64,000 nt of DNA, from the NCBI GenBank assembly GCA_013334225.1, contig JAAXXY010000007.1, forward strand, positions 23,961 through 87,960, written 5' to 3'. Both the position numbers and the translations under genes were made by a program. Shown piece by piece: positions 22,533-32,536 of the stretch. Below the pieces are notes generated by a model that was not told the origin of the DNA, searched no databases, and saw only the letters and a list, made by a program, of their open reading frames with translations. The stretch's first letter is position 1. Every line of letters starts with the position of its first letter. Origin of the DNA: Chlorobiaceae bacterium. GTDB lineage: Bacteria > Bacteroidota > Chlorobiia > Chlorobiales > Chlorobiaceae.

Positions 22533-23531
22533 TTATTTCCTGACAAGCCAGCTCATCATGTCGCGAAGCTTCGCACCGACTTTTTCGATCGGATGCAGGC
22601 TGTTATCCTTTCTCAGCCGGGAAAGGTTATTGTAGCCTCCGTTGCACTCGTCGATGAACTCTTTCGCGAAACTTCCGTCCTGAACCTCGGTGAGGATTTT
22701 CTTCATTTCAGCCTTCACCGCCGGGGTGATGACGCGGGGTCCGCGGGTCATGCCGCCGTACTCTGCCGTATCGCTGACGGAAAAGTTCATTCTTGAAAGG
22801 CCGCCTTCATAATAGAGGTCGACGATGAGCTTCAGCTCGTGCATGCACTCGAAATAGGCAAGCTCTTCCGGATATCCGGCTTCGACCAGGGTTTCGAACC
22901 CGGCCTTGATCAGTTCGGCAGATCCGCCGCAGAGCACGGCCTGTTCTCCGAACAGGTCGGTTTCGGTTTCGTCCTTGATGTTTGTTTCTATAACGCCGGC
23001 TTTTGTGCCGCCGAGGCCTTTCGCCCACGCGAGAGCCTGCTGTTTCGCCTCACCGGTGTAATCCTGGTGAACGGCGATAAGGCACGGTACGCCGTTGCCT
23101 TCGGTGAAGGTGCGGCGGACGAGATGGCCGGGGCTTTTCGGCGCGATCATGATGACGTTTATCGTTTCAGGCGGCACGATCTGCTTGTAATGGATATTGA
23201 AACCATGCGCGAAAGCGAGTGTGTTGCCCGGAACCAGGTTAGGCAGGATCTCGTTTTCATAGATGGTTTTCTGGTACTGGTCGGGCAGGAGCACCATGAT
23301 GATATCGGCCCATTTCGCTGCATCGGCAACCGTGTTGACCTGGAGACCGGCTTCTCTTGCCTTTGCACAGGAGGAACTGTCGGGGCGGAGGCCCACACAG
23401 ACGTTCAGACCGCTGTCCTTGAGGTTCAGGGCATGAGCATGACCCTGACTGCCGTAACCGAGTATCGCTATATTTTTCCCCTGGAGATAACCGAGATCGG
23501 CATCCTGCTCATAGTAAACGTTCATCTTCAA
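22533..23531 (-). CDS. ilvC: Ketol-acid reductoisomerase
   Basis: [42 protein letters not shown]. Confidence 0.95.
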   Translation of the reverse strand: MKMNVYYEQDADLGYLQGKNIAILGYGSQGHAHALNLKDSGLNVCVGLRPDSSSCAKAREAGLQVNTVADAAKWADIIMVLLPDQYQKTIYENEILPNLVPGNTLAFAHGFNIHYKQIVPPETINVIMIAPKSPGHLVRRTFTEGNGVPCLIAVHQDYTGEAKQQALAWAKGLGGTKAGVIETNIKDETETDLFGEQAVLCGGSAELIKAGFETLVEAGYPEELAYFECMHELKLIVDLYYEGGLSRMNFSVSDTAEYGGMTRGPRVITPAVKAEMKKILTEVQDGSFAKEFIDECNGGYNNLSRLRKDNSLHPIEKVGAKLRDMMSWLVRK

Positions 23532-23558
23532 ATAGTTTAGATTGATTGATAAAATAGT

Positions 23559-24047
23559 TTATTCTCCCCGGTGTATCGCAACAACGCCGGAACGGGCAAG
23601 CTCCTTTATGCCATAGGGCTTGAAGATATCAATGGACGTATTGATCTTGTCCGGAGAACCGATGACCTCAATAGTAATGGATTTTTGCTTGATATCCACG
23701 ACTTTTCCTTTAAAAACGTTGATGAGCTCAAAAATCTCGTGCTGCGTGGTTTTGCTGAGCTTCAGCGTCATCAGCAGCAGCTCTCTTTCGACATGCGGCT
23801 GCCTGGTCAGATCGGTGACCTTGATGGTGTCGATGAGCCGGTTGAGCTGCTTGAGCACCTGGTTGATGATCTGGTCGTCACCCCTGGTCACGATGGTCAT
23901 ACGCGAGATTTCCGGATCCTCGGTTTCACCGATGGAGATGCTTTCCAGATTGAACCCTCGCGCGCTGAACATGGCCGCGACGCGGTTCAGGGAGCCGAAC
24001 CTGTTTTCGACGAGAACAGAAATGATGTGCTTCATAGTCCGATTCAA
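23559..24047 (-). CDS. ilvN: Acetolactate synthase small subunit
   Basis: HIISVLVENRFGSLNRVAAMFSARGFNLESISIGETED, ACT domain. Confidence 0.93.
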   Translation of the reverse strand: MNRTMKHIISVLVENRFGSLNRVAAMFSARGFNLESISIGETEDPEISRMTIVTRGDDQIINQVLKQLNRLIDTIKVTDLTRQPHVERELLLMTLKLSKTTQHEIFELINVFKGKVVDIKQKSITIEVIGSPDKINTSIDIFKPYGIKELARSGVVAIHRGE

Positions 24048-25765
24048 ACCATTGTTTTAGGGTTTAACCTTGCAAGGAGCATGTCTGAAATCGCTCCTCC
24101 CGCAGGCACCATTGGGAAAACCATATCTTTTTTGACAACCCTGCAGTCGACGAGGACCGGCCCGTCGTTGTAGTCGAGGGCGATTTTGATCGCTTCCTTC
24201 GCATTTTCAGGGTTGTCGGCCATCAGGGCCTTGCATCCGAACGCTTCGGCAAGCTTGACAAAATCAGGATTGCTGTCGCCGAGATCGGTGAAGGAGTACT
24301 TCTCCTTGTGGAAAAGCTCCTGCCATTGGCGTACCATGCCGAGATAGCTGTTGTTGATCAGGAATATCTTGACAGGTATCTTGCAGTAGACCGCCGTGAC
24401 AAGCTCCTGGATGTTCATCATGAACCCTCCGTCCCCGCAGAACAGCACGACGGGCCGGTCCGTAATGCCGAATGCCGCGCCGATGGCCGCAGGAAGGCCG
24501 TAGCCCATGGTGCCGAGCCCGCCGCTCGATATGATGGAGCGTGGATTCAGGAACGTATAGAACTGACTCGTCCACATCTGGTGCTGGCCGACATCGGTCA
24601 CGACAACGGCATTACCGACAGTCTGCCTGGAAACCTCCTCGATGACGAACTCGGTTTTCAGCGAGTCCGGTTCGAGCGTGTAGTTGAGCGGGCATTTTTT
24701 GCGCCACTTCTCTATTTCGGCAAGCCAGGAATCATGGTTTTCCGTTTTTTCCGGCATCTCCTCGAGAAGGGATGCGAGGAAATCCCTGGAGTCGCCGACG
24801 ACAGGCAGGTCAACCTTGATATTCTTGTCGACGTTGGTAGGGTCGATATCGTTGTGGATCTTGTAAGCCTGTGTAGCGAACGCGTCGATTTTTCCGGTAA
24901 CCCTGTCATCGAACCGGGCGCCGACGGCGATGAGCAGGTCGCAGTTGTTGACCGCCTGGTTAGCCCAGTAAGTGCCGTGCATGCCGAGCATACCCATGCT
25001 CAGGGGATGGTTGCCCGGGAAGGCTCCAAGTCCCTGCAGGGTCATGGTGACCGGGATACTGTACTTTATGGCAAGCGCCCGAAGCTCTTCCGATGCTTCT
25101 GCCGTAATGACGCCGCCGCCGACATAGAGCAGTGGACGTTTCGCTTTCGCGATTTTATGCGCGGCTTTTTCAATCTGGTTCTTGTGGCATTTGAATGTCG
25201 GTTTGAACCCGCGGATTTCAACTGTTTCCGGCCACTCGAACGCGCAGGTGGCCGCCAGTACGTCCTTGGGCATATCGACGACAACCGGTCCGGGCCTGCC
25301 TGTCGTGGCGAGATAGAATGCCTTGCGGATGGTGATCGCGAGTTCTTTGACATCCTTGACCAGGAAGTTGTGCTTGGTGATCGGCCTGGTGATGCCCACG
25401 ATATCGGCTTCCTGGAAAGCGTCGTTGCCGATGAGTGAGCTCGGGACCTGGCCCGTGAACACAACTATCGGGGATGAGTCCATGTAGGCATTGGCAATAC
25501 CGGTGACGGTGTTGGTTGCGCCCGGCCCCGACGTGACGAGGACTACGCCGGGTTTTCCGGTTGCACGGGCGTACCCTTCGGCCATGTGGGTCGCGCCCTG
25601 TTCGTGACGGACAAGGATGTGTCTGATGTCTTCGATATCGTGGAGCGTCTCGTAGACTTTCAGCAGCGATCCTCCGGGGTACCCGAAGATATATTCGACG
25701 TTTTCACGCCGCAGGCATTCGAAGAATATTTCCGATCCGTTCAGCATCTGGCCTGTTGTATGCAT
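24044..25765 (-). CDS. ilvB: Acetolactate synthase large subunit
   Basis: ThDP enzyme: EYIFGYPGGSLL, VRHEQGATHMAEGYARATGKPGV, GDGGFMMNIQELVTA. Confidence 0.95.
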   Translation of the reverse strand: MHTTGQMLNGSEIFFECLRRENVEYIFGYPGGSLLKVYETLHDIEDIRHILVRHEQGATHMAEGYARATGKPGVVLVTSGPGATNTVTGIANAYMDSSPIVVFTGQVPSSLIGNDAFQEADIVGITRPITKHNFLVKDVKELAITIRKAFYLATTGRPGPVVVDMPKDVLAATCAFEWPETVEIRGFKPTFKCHKNQIEKAAHKIAKAKRPLLYVGGGVITAEASEELRALAIKYSIPVTMTLQGLGAFPGNHPLSMGMLGMHGTYWANQAVNNCDLLIAVGARFDDRVTGKIDAFATQAYKIHNDIDPTNVDKNIKVDLPVVGDSRDFLASLLEEMPEKTENHDSWLAEIEKWRKKCPLNYTLEPDSLKTEFVIEEVSRQTVGNAVVVTDVGQHQMWTSQFYTFLNPRSIISSGGLGTMGYGLPAAIGAAFGITDRPVVLFCGDGGFMMNIQELVTAVYCKIPVKIFLINNSYLGMVRQWQELFHKEKYSFTDLGDSNPDFVKLAEAFGCKALMADNPENAKEAIKIALDYNDGPVLVDCRVVKKDMVFPMVPAGGAISDMLLARLNPKTMV

Positions 25766-25776
25766 AGCTTCTTTAT

Positions 25777-27474
25777 TTATTTGATTTCACAGGAAACAGG
25801 ACTTTTCAGGACAGCGCCGGTATTCGCCGACGTCACCAGCTGGGAATATCTCCCGAGATAGCCCTTTTTGATTTTAGGCTCGAATTCCTTCAACGCGGCG
25901 AGCCGTTCGGTTATCACTTCAGCGGAAAGGTCCACCGATATGGTTCTCTGAGGAATATCGATGGTTATGCTGTCTCCCGGCAGCAGTGCCGCGATCGGGC
26001 CTTTTTCAGCTGCTTCGGGAGAAACATGACCGATACAGGCCCCCCTCGATCCGCCCGAAAAACGTCCGTCGGTGATGAGCGCTACCGAAGACCCGAGACC
26101 GAGTCCCATGATCGCGCTGGTAGGGGAGAGCATTTCCGGCATTCCCGGGCCGCCTTTCGGTCCTTCGTAGCGGATGACCACGACATCGCCGGCTTTCACA
26201 TCTCCTTCCATGATACCTTTGATCGCATCATCCTGACAGTCGTATACCTTTGCAGGACCGGTGTGCTTCATCATTTCCGGTGCGACTGCTCCGGTTTTCA
26301 CCACAGCTCCCTGCGGCGCGAGGTTGCCGTAAAGCACTGCAAGGCCTCCGGTCGCTGAATACGGGTTCTCGATGCTCCTGATGACCGAATGGTCCATCAC
26401 TTCCGTATTTTCAATGTTCTCTCCGAGGGTTTTCCCTGTTACCGTCATCGCCGAAAGGTCAAGCAACCCGTCGATTTTGCTCAGTTCCTTCAGGATTGCG
26501 GAAATTCCCCCTGCGCGGTCGACGTCTTCTATATGGACATCCATCGTGGCAGGGCTGACCTTGCAGATATAGGGAGTTTTTGCAGAAAGCCCGTTCAGTT
26601 CCGAAAAATCGAAATCGAGCTCCGCTTCTGTAGCGATCGCGAGTGTGTGCAGGATCGTGTTGGTGCTTCCTCCCATCGCTAAATCGAGTGCAAAGGCGTT
26701 AAGAAGCGCTTTTCTGGTAAGGATGTCCCTTGGCCTGATATTTTCGTTCACGAGCCCGACGATGCGGCGGGAAGCCTCCCTGACAAGATCGATCCTTCTC
26801 GGATCCTGGGCGAGGATGGTACCGTTGCCGGGCAGGGCGAACCCGAGCGCCTCGCACAGGCAGTTCATAGAGTTTGCCGTGAACATGCCGGAGCAGGATC
26901 CGCATCCCGGGCAGGCGTTGTCTTCGTAGGATTCCAGCTCGCTTTCGCTGATATTGCCTGCGCTGTACTGACCGACCGCCTCGAAGACCGAGATCAGGTC
27001 GACGGTTTTGCCGGAAGGTGTATGGCCCGCCTTCATCGGGCCACCGGAAACGAATATGACGGGAATGTTGATGCGAAGCGCGGCCATCATCATTCCCGGC
27101 GTGATCTTGTCGCAATTGGGTATGCAGACCAGCCCGTCGAGACGGTGTGCTTCGGCGACGGTTTCAACACTGTCAGCTATGAGCTCGCGGCTCGCGAGTG
27201 AATACCGCATGCCGATATGTCCCATGGCGATGCCGTCACAGACCCCTATCGTATTGAACTCGAAAGGAACGCCGCCGGCCTTGCGGACCTCTTCCTTCGC
27301 GATTCTGCCAAATTCCTGCAGATGGGCATGGCCGGGGATCAGCTCGTTGAAAGAGTTACAGATCCCGATAAAGGGTTTTTTGAAATCATTGTTGGAAGTG
27401 ATTGAACCGGTCGCTTTAAGCAGACTGCGGTGCGGAGCTTTTTCAAATCCTTTTTTTATGGTATCAGATCTCAT
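25777..27474 (-). CDS. ilvD: Dihydroxy-acid dehydratase
   Basis: [52 protein letters not shown]; start 27474, downstream of the attenuator. Confidence 0.94.
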   Translation of the reverse strand: MRSDTIKKGFEKAPHRSLLKATGSITSNNDFKKPFIGICNSFNELIPGHAHLQEFGRIAKEEVRKAGGVPFEFNTIGVCDGIAMGHIGMRYSLASRELIADSVETVAEAHRLDGLVCIPNCDKITPGMMMAALRINIPVIFVSGGPMKAGHTPSGKTVDLISVFEAVGQYSAGNISESELESYEDNACPGCGSCSGMFTANSMNCLCEALGFALPGNGTILAQDPRRIDLVREASRRIVGLVNENIRPRDILTRKALLNAFALDLAMGGSTNTILHTLAIATEAELDFDFSELNGLSAKTPYICKVSPATMDVHIEDVDRAGGISAILKELSKIDGLLDLSAMTVTGKTLGENIENTEVMDHSVIRSIENPYSATGGLAVLYGNLAPQGAVVKTGAVAPEMMKHTGPAKVYDCQDDAIKGIMEGDVKAGDVVVIRYEGPKGGPGMPEMLSPTSAIMGLGLGSSVALITDGRFSGGSRGACIGHVSPEAAEKGPIAALLPGDSITIDIPQRTISVDLSAEVITERLAALKEFEPKIKKGYLGRYSQLVTSANTGAVLKSPVSCEIK

Positions 27475-27503
27475 TTCATTATCAGTATTTAAATTTTTCA
27501 AAC

Positions 27504-27534
27504 AAAAAAACTCGGGTAGCGCCGTTCCCGAAGC
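27504..27534 (-). terminator. Attenuator-like intrinsic terminator upstream of ilvD
   Basis: Minus strand cTTCGGGaacggcgctaCCCGAGTTTTTTTG, 30 bp before the ilvD start. Confidence 0.75.
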
Positions 27535-27588
27535 CACTGAAATGAAAAGTCTGAAAGAGGTAAATGGACTTGGGACCGGCTCTGAAAA

Positions 27589-27762
27589 TCAGAGTACAAG
27601 AATGCTCACTACCGGGAGCACCACTGGGATGACGATTCCGATCCTTGAAGAGAAGGAGTTCGACAGCTGCTCTGCCTGGGCAGTGCGATCTGAAGGAGTT
27701 ATTGATGCAGAAGCACAGGAACTCCTGCAGGAATGAACATTATGTTGATCAGATGCGGACAT
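27589..27762 (-). CDS. BCAA-rich leader peptide (57 aa) for ilv operon attenuation
   Basis: MSASDQHNVHSCRSSCASASITPSDRTAQAEQLSNSFSSRIGIVIPVVLPVVSILVL*; 12 of the last 17 residues are I/V/L; lies between the ilvD promoter region and the terminator. Confidence 0.7.
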   Translation of the reverse strand: MSASDQHNVHSCRSSCASASITPSDRTAQAEQLSNSFSSRIGIVIPVVLPVVSILVL

Positions 27763-27957
27763 TGACGCGAAAAGGTTTCTTCCAATAAGAAAACTAAATA
27801 ATCACCGCAATTTAATGTGAAAGTTTTATTAAAACAAAAACAAAAAAATCGGACCGTGATGATCATTACTTTTTTATTCTGAAGAGTTAAAATGATATTT
27901 TTTATGCATTCAGAGTACTGTTCAGTGTTTTTTTCAAGCAAATAACAAATCAGAACC

Positions 27958-29532
27958 ATGCTGAACCTTCAAGCTCCTTTACCTCAGGACCTCCCGGTCT
28001 TTTTTTTAACCATCAGCCTCGTTTTGTTTTTTGTGCTTCTTGCGGAAATGCTGACGAGAAAATTCAGCGTCAATACGTTAGTTGCCAGAAAAGTTGTTCA
28101 TTTTTCCTTCGGTGTCGCCATTTTTTTCCTGCCGGACTATTTCCAGTCAAACTTTTATCCTGCACTTGCCGCCTCGCTTCTCATAGTTCTCGGCAGCCTC
28201 AACCTGAAATTCGGGTGGTTCAGATCCCTGCTTTCCGGTCATGGCATCAGTGACGCTCAGCCGGGTGCGGTAAAAAGCTACGGCTCCATTTATTTCCCTC
28301 TCATTCTGCTGCTCCAGATCCTTTTCCTGTGGGAATCACATAAATGGATACTCCAGCTTTCAATGCTTGTCATGGGGATAGGCGATTCGCTTGCCGCGCT
28401 GGTCGGCAGCTCGGTTGGAAAAAAACATATCGAGCATCTGACGAAGAGTCCGAAGACCGTTGAAGGCTCTGTCACAATGTTTTTATGTTCATTCCTGCTG
28501 CTCTCTGTCGGGTTTATGGTTTTCAATACGAATTTCAGCGGCGGACTTGCAGGGCAGCCGATCCTGATGCTTCTGGCCCTCGCCCTGCTTCTCGCCCTTG
28601 TGGCAACTGCCGTAGAAGCGATGCTCTCACATGGTCTCGACAACTTTTTTATTCCTGCTTCTATATCGTATGTGCTCTATGTTCTCGAAGTGAACCATAC
28701 CGTACAGCTTGGAAATTTCCTTGTCGGAGGGCTTTTTGCATTCCTGCTCGCTGTTTTTTCCATCAAGGTCAAGTTTCTCAACAACAGTGGCGCTACGGCC
28801 ACTTTCCTTCTCGGTACCACGATTTTCGGTATCGGTGGGTTGACCTGGACGGTGCCTCTGCTTACATTCTACCTTCTTTCCTCGGTCCTCTCGAAGCTGG
28901 GCAAAAAAAGGAAAGCGAAATTCGATCTCGTTTTCGAGAAAGGATCCCAGCGTGATGCCGGTCAGGTCTATGCAAACGGAGGAATAGCATGGATAATGAT
29001 GATCATTTTTTCCCTGACGAACGATCCTGCGATATTTTTCGCTTATCTCGGAACGCTTGCGGCTGTTCAGGCCGATACATGGGCAACGGAAATCGGCACC
29101 ATGTGGCCGAACCCTAAAGCCTGGCTTATCACTACTTTCAAGGAAGTTCCTGTTGGAACCTCAGGAGGAGTTTCCGTTCCGGGGACATCCGGAGCTTTCA
29201 TCGGTTCGCTTTTTATCTGTGCAAGCTCGGTGCTCATGAATGTTCAGTGGGTTGCATCTTTCGGGATCATTCAGTCACTTCTCCTGATCGGTTTTTCAGG
29301 ACTTCTTGCAAGTCTTGTTGACAGTTTTTTTGGAGCTACGGTCCAGGCTCAGTATTTTGACCCTATCAGGGAAAAAGTGACGGAACGGACCCATAGCGTC
29401 GCCCCTGATGGAGTACTGGTTGAAAACAGGCTCCTTAAAGGAATCCCCTTTGTCAACAACGATCTGGTCAATACGTTTTGTGCCATTTCAGGTTCGGCTC
29501 TTGCATATTTCGTGATCGAAAACCTGAAGTAG
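27958..29532 (+). CDS. Fusion of phytol/dolichol kinase-like (VTE5-type) and DUF92 (VTE6-type) domains
   Basis: N-terminal ARKVVHFSFG...MGIGDSLAALVGSSVGKK; C-terminal DUF92: GTTIFGIGGLTWTVPLL, YANGGIAWIMMI, QADTWATEIGTMWP, GTSGGVSVPGTSGA. Confidence 0.8.
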   Translation: MLNLQAPLPQDLPVFFLTISLVLFFVLLAEMLTRKFSVNTLVARKVVHFSFGVAIFFLPDYFQSNFYPALAASLLIVLGSLNLKFGWFRSLLSGHGISDAQPGAVKSYGSIYFPLILLLQILFLWESHKWILQLSMLVMGIGDSLAALVGSSVGKKHIEHLTKSPKTVEGSVTMFLCSFLLLSVGFMVFNTNFSGGLAGQPILMLLALALLLALVATAVEAMLSHGLDNFFIPASISYVLYVLEVNHTVQLGNFLVGGLFAFLLAVFSIKVKFLNNSGATATFLLGTTIFGIGGLTWTVPLLTFYLLSSVLSKLGKKRKAKFDLVFEKGSQRDAGQVYANGGIAWIMMIIFSLTNDPAIFFAYLGTLAAVQADTWATEIGTMWPNPKAWLITTFKEVPVGTSGGVSVPGTSGAFIGSLFICASSVLMNVQWVASFGIIQSLLLIGFSGLLASLVDSFFGATVQAQYFDPIREKVTERTHSVAPDGVLVENRLLKGIPFVNNDLVNTFCAISGSALAYFVIENLK

Positions 29533-29569
29533 TCTTTATGAACAATGAACCTTAATTTCCGTTATCCTT

Positions 29570-30229
29570 ATGCATGATTCCAAGTTCGGGGTTTTAGGCC
29601 TCATTTCCGATGCCGGTCCTGTTGTGCTTTTTGTCCTTGCCGTACTTCTCCTTTTTTCAATTGTGTCGTGGGCCATCATCGCCTACAAGTTCAGTTATGT
29701 AAGGAAATCAAGACATGAATCCGCGGCGTTCCTTGATTATTTTTTCGAGGTCTACAACGTCGAAAAGATCTTCGCTGAAAGTGAAAACTACAGAAACGGC
29801 TCTCTTCCAAGGGTTTTTCGAGCCGGGTATGTAGAATACCGGGCTATGAGCGACCTTAGCGATGTCCGTCAGGTAAGGGCGCGGGTAGCAAGGGCGGTCA
29901 AAAGAGAGGCAAATGCTGAAGCAAAGAGACTTGCCGCACTTGTTCCTTTTCTTGCAACGGTTGGCAATACCGCACCGTTTATCGGACTGTTCGGTACGGT
30001 GTGGGGGATCATGAGCTCTTTCCAGAATATCGGTCTTACACAATCGGCATCCCTCGCAGCCGTCGCCCCCGGCATTTCGGAAGCGCTGATCGCGACAGCC
30101 GCAGGCCTTGCCGCCGCCATACCGGCAGTTATAAGCTTTAACTATTTTACTCATGAGATCGGCACTATCCAGCAGGATCTCGATGAGTTTTCTTCGGAAT
30201 TTGTTTCGGTCTGTATCAAAGAACAATAG
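29570..30229 (+). CDS. tolQ: MotA/TolQ/ExbB proton channel family protein
   Basis: ATVGNTAPFIGLFGTVWGIMSSFQNIG, ISEALIATAAGLAAAIPAVISFNYF. Confidence 0.9.
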   Translation: MHDSKFGVLGLISDAGPVVLFVLAVLLLFSIVSWAIIAYKFSYVRKSRHESAAFLDYFFEVYNVEKIFAESENYRNGSLPRVFRAGYVEYRAMSDLSDVRQVRARVARAVKREANAEAKRLAALVPFLATVGNTAPFIGLFGTVWGIMSSFQNIGLTQSASLAAVAPGISEALIATAAGLAAAIPAVISFNYFTHEIGTIQQDLDEFSSEFVSVCIKEQ

Positions 30230-30244
30230 ATTGAGAGCAAGGAT

Positions 30245-30667
30245 ATGATGGTTTCAGGAAAAGGCAGGCTGATGAGTGATATCAATGTCACTCCATTTGT
30301 CGACGTCATGCTGGTGCTGCTTATTATTTTCATGGTGACGGCTCCCATGATGACCCATGGTGTGAAGGTCGATACCCCGCAAACCTCGCATCAGCGAATG
30401 GATGTCGATGAAAAAGCCGTCATCATAAGCATCGATGCTTCACGGCAGGTGTTCATCAACCAGTATCAGCTCAATTCTTCGGAAGTTCGGAACCGTTTGC
30501 CGACTATCCTTGACGTGAAACGGACAAGGGAGGTTTATCTCAAGGCAGACAAATCTCTTCCCTATGGTGTAGTAATGGATGTGATGGCTCAGATCAGGGA
30601 TGCCGGTATCGAAACGATCGGAATGGTGACCCAGCAGGCAGCTGTTAAAAAGGATGGCAGGAAATAA
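30245..30667 (+). CDS. tolR: TolR/ExbD family protein
   Basis: MSDINVTPFVDVMLVLLIIFMVTAPMM. Confidence 0.9.
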   Translation: MMVSGKGRLMSDINVTPFVDVMLVLLIIFMVTAPMMTHGVKVDTPQTSHQRMDVDEKAVIISIDASRQVFINQYQLNSSEVRNRLPTILDVKRTREVYLKADKSLPYGVVMDVMAQIRDAGIETIGMVTQQAAVKKDGRK

Positions 30668-30676
30668 CAGGGGAGT

Positions 30677-31513
30677 ATGAAGAATAGCCGGAAGCTGATT
30701 CAGACGACAGACAAAAAATTTCTTTTTTGGCTTGGTGCAGCTGCAGCGATGCATGCTGCCGTCCTTGCTATTTCCCTTTTTCTCTGGATGCTCGATGCAA
30801 ACCGGCATATCAGAACGAGAGTGATCGATGTCACGTTTGTTTCTCTTCCGGGTTCCGAAGGGGCCAGACAGTCATCCGACAACAATGCCAGTATTGAAGC
30901 TGCTGCGGAACAATCTCCTGAAAAGCCGCTTGCGCAGAAAAAGGAAAAGAGCGTTCCTGAAGAATCACAGGTCCCGCCGAAGAAAATTCCCGAGGAACCG
31001 GTTAAGCCAAAGGTCAACGAAAATCCTGCCGATATCAGCAAAACTCTCGAGCGATTGAAACAGAATGTCGACAAAAAACCCCAGCCTCAGCCGGCGAGCG
31101 GATCGATGAACAGCGCGCTTGCCGCTCTTCAGCAGAAAGTCAAGTCCGAAGGTAACTCAGGAACGGGTACCGGATCCGGTGGCAGAGGCGGCGTTGGAAG
31201 CGGTTATGGCAGCGGAGGAACGGCTGATCCCTACAAGGCGCAGATCGCCATGATCATTCAGAAGAACTGGGAGTTTTCCAAACTCATGGTGAGAAACAGT
31301 TTCGGCATGGAAGTCTACGTCCGCATCAATATCCTTCCTGACGGCACGATCCGCGAAATAATCTTTGACCGTAGGGCTCAAAGCGAGTACCTGAACAATT
31401 CGGTCAAAAAAGCTCTTGAAAAATCCACTCCTCTTCCTGGCCTTCCCAAAGGACAGGGAAACCCTGACCTCTGGATAGGTTTCGTCTTCACTCCCGAGGG
31501 TATCGAAAAGTAA
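30677..31513 (+). CDS. tolA: TolA/TonB C-terminal domain protein
   Basis: Single TM, P/K/E-rich linker, C-terminal TonB-like QKNWEFSKL...VYVRINILPDGTIREIIFDRRAQSEYLNNSVKKAL. Confidence 0.8.
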   Translation: MKNSRKLIQTTDKKFLFWLGAAAAMHAAVLAISLFLWMLDANRHIRTRVIDVTFVSLPGSEGARQSSDNNASIEAAAEQSPEKPLAQKKEKSVPEESQVPPKKIPEEPVKPKVNENPADISKTLERLKQNVDKKPQPQPASGSMNSALAALQQKVKSEGNSGTGTGSGGRGGVGSGYGSGGTADPYKAQIAMIIQKNWEFSKLMVRNSFGMEVYVRINILPDGTIREIIFDRRAQSEYLNNSVKKALEKSTPLPGLPKGQGNPDLWIGFVFTPEGIEK

Positions 31514-31722
31514 TGCTGATACATCATCCCCACGATTCAGCCGTTTTTTTGAGATAACGTTTGCCGGTTTAACCTCCCCTGGTTTCAACTCCTGATGTTC
31601 CTGCCTTTTTCCGTTTACGTGATGATTATAAGTTTCTGCGGTATGAACTTTTCTTCTTTCCTGCGGGATTTTTTGCTTATTTGTATTATAAGAGAACAAT
31701 GCGCGTATAAAATAGTAAAATA

Positions 31723-32278
<556 letters not shown>

Positions 32279-32536
32279 GTATGTATTACAAATACGATGG
32301 TTCTGAAAGGCTTGGAGTGTCTGGAACTTCCCTGAGACAAGGTTAAATGGTGAATAATACCGAAATAGCACTTCATTTGGTTTGCTTTTACCCTTTAATA
32401 GAAGAGTTTTGTTTTTGTGTATACTCTTATTGCTTATATTTAGAGAAGTTGAGATTATTAAGGCGGATACCCTGTTGTATATGATGAAAATGTAAACGGA
32501 CATGCATCACAGAACTTTGTTTTTTCTGTTTAATTC

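Noticed and set aside
27475-27537. N-terminal extension of ilvD ([21 protein letters not shown])
   Set aside because: Encoded by the attenuator terminator stem; the canonical start [10 protein letters not shown] is at 27474.
27699-27959. 86-aa minus ORF ending MFIPAGVPVLLHQ as an alternative ilv leader peptide
   Set aside because: Has a few I/V/L codons, but the separate frame ending IGIVIPVVLPVVSILVL directly before the terminator is far more convincing.
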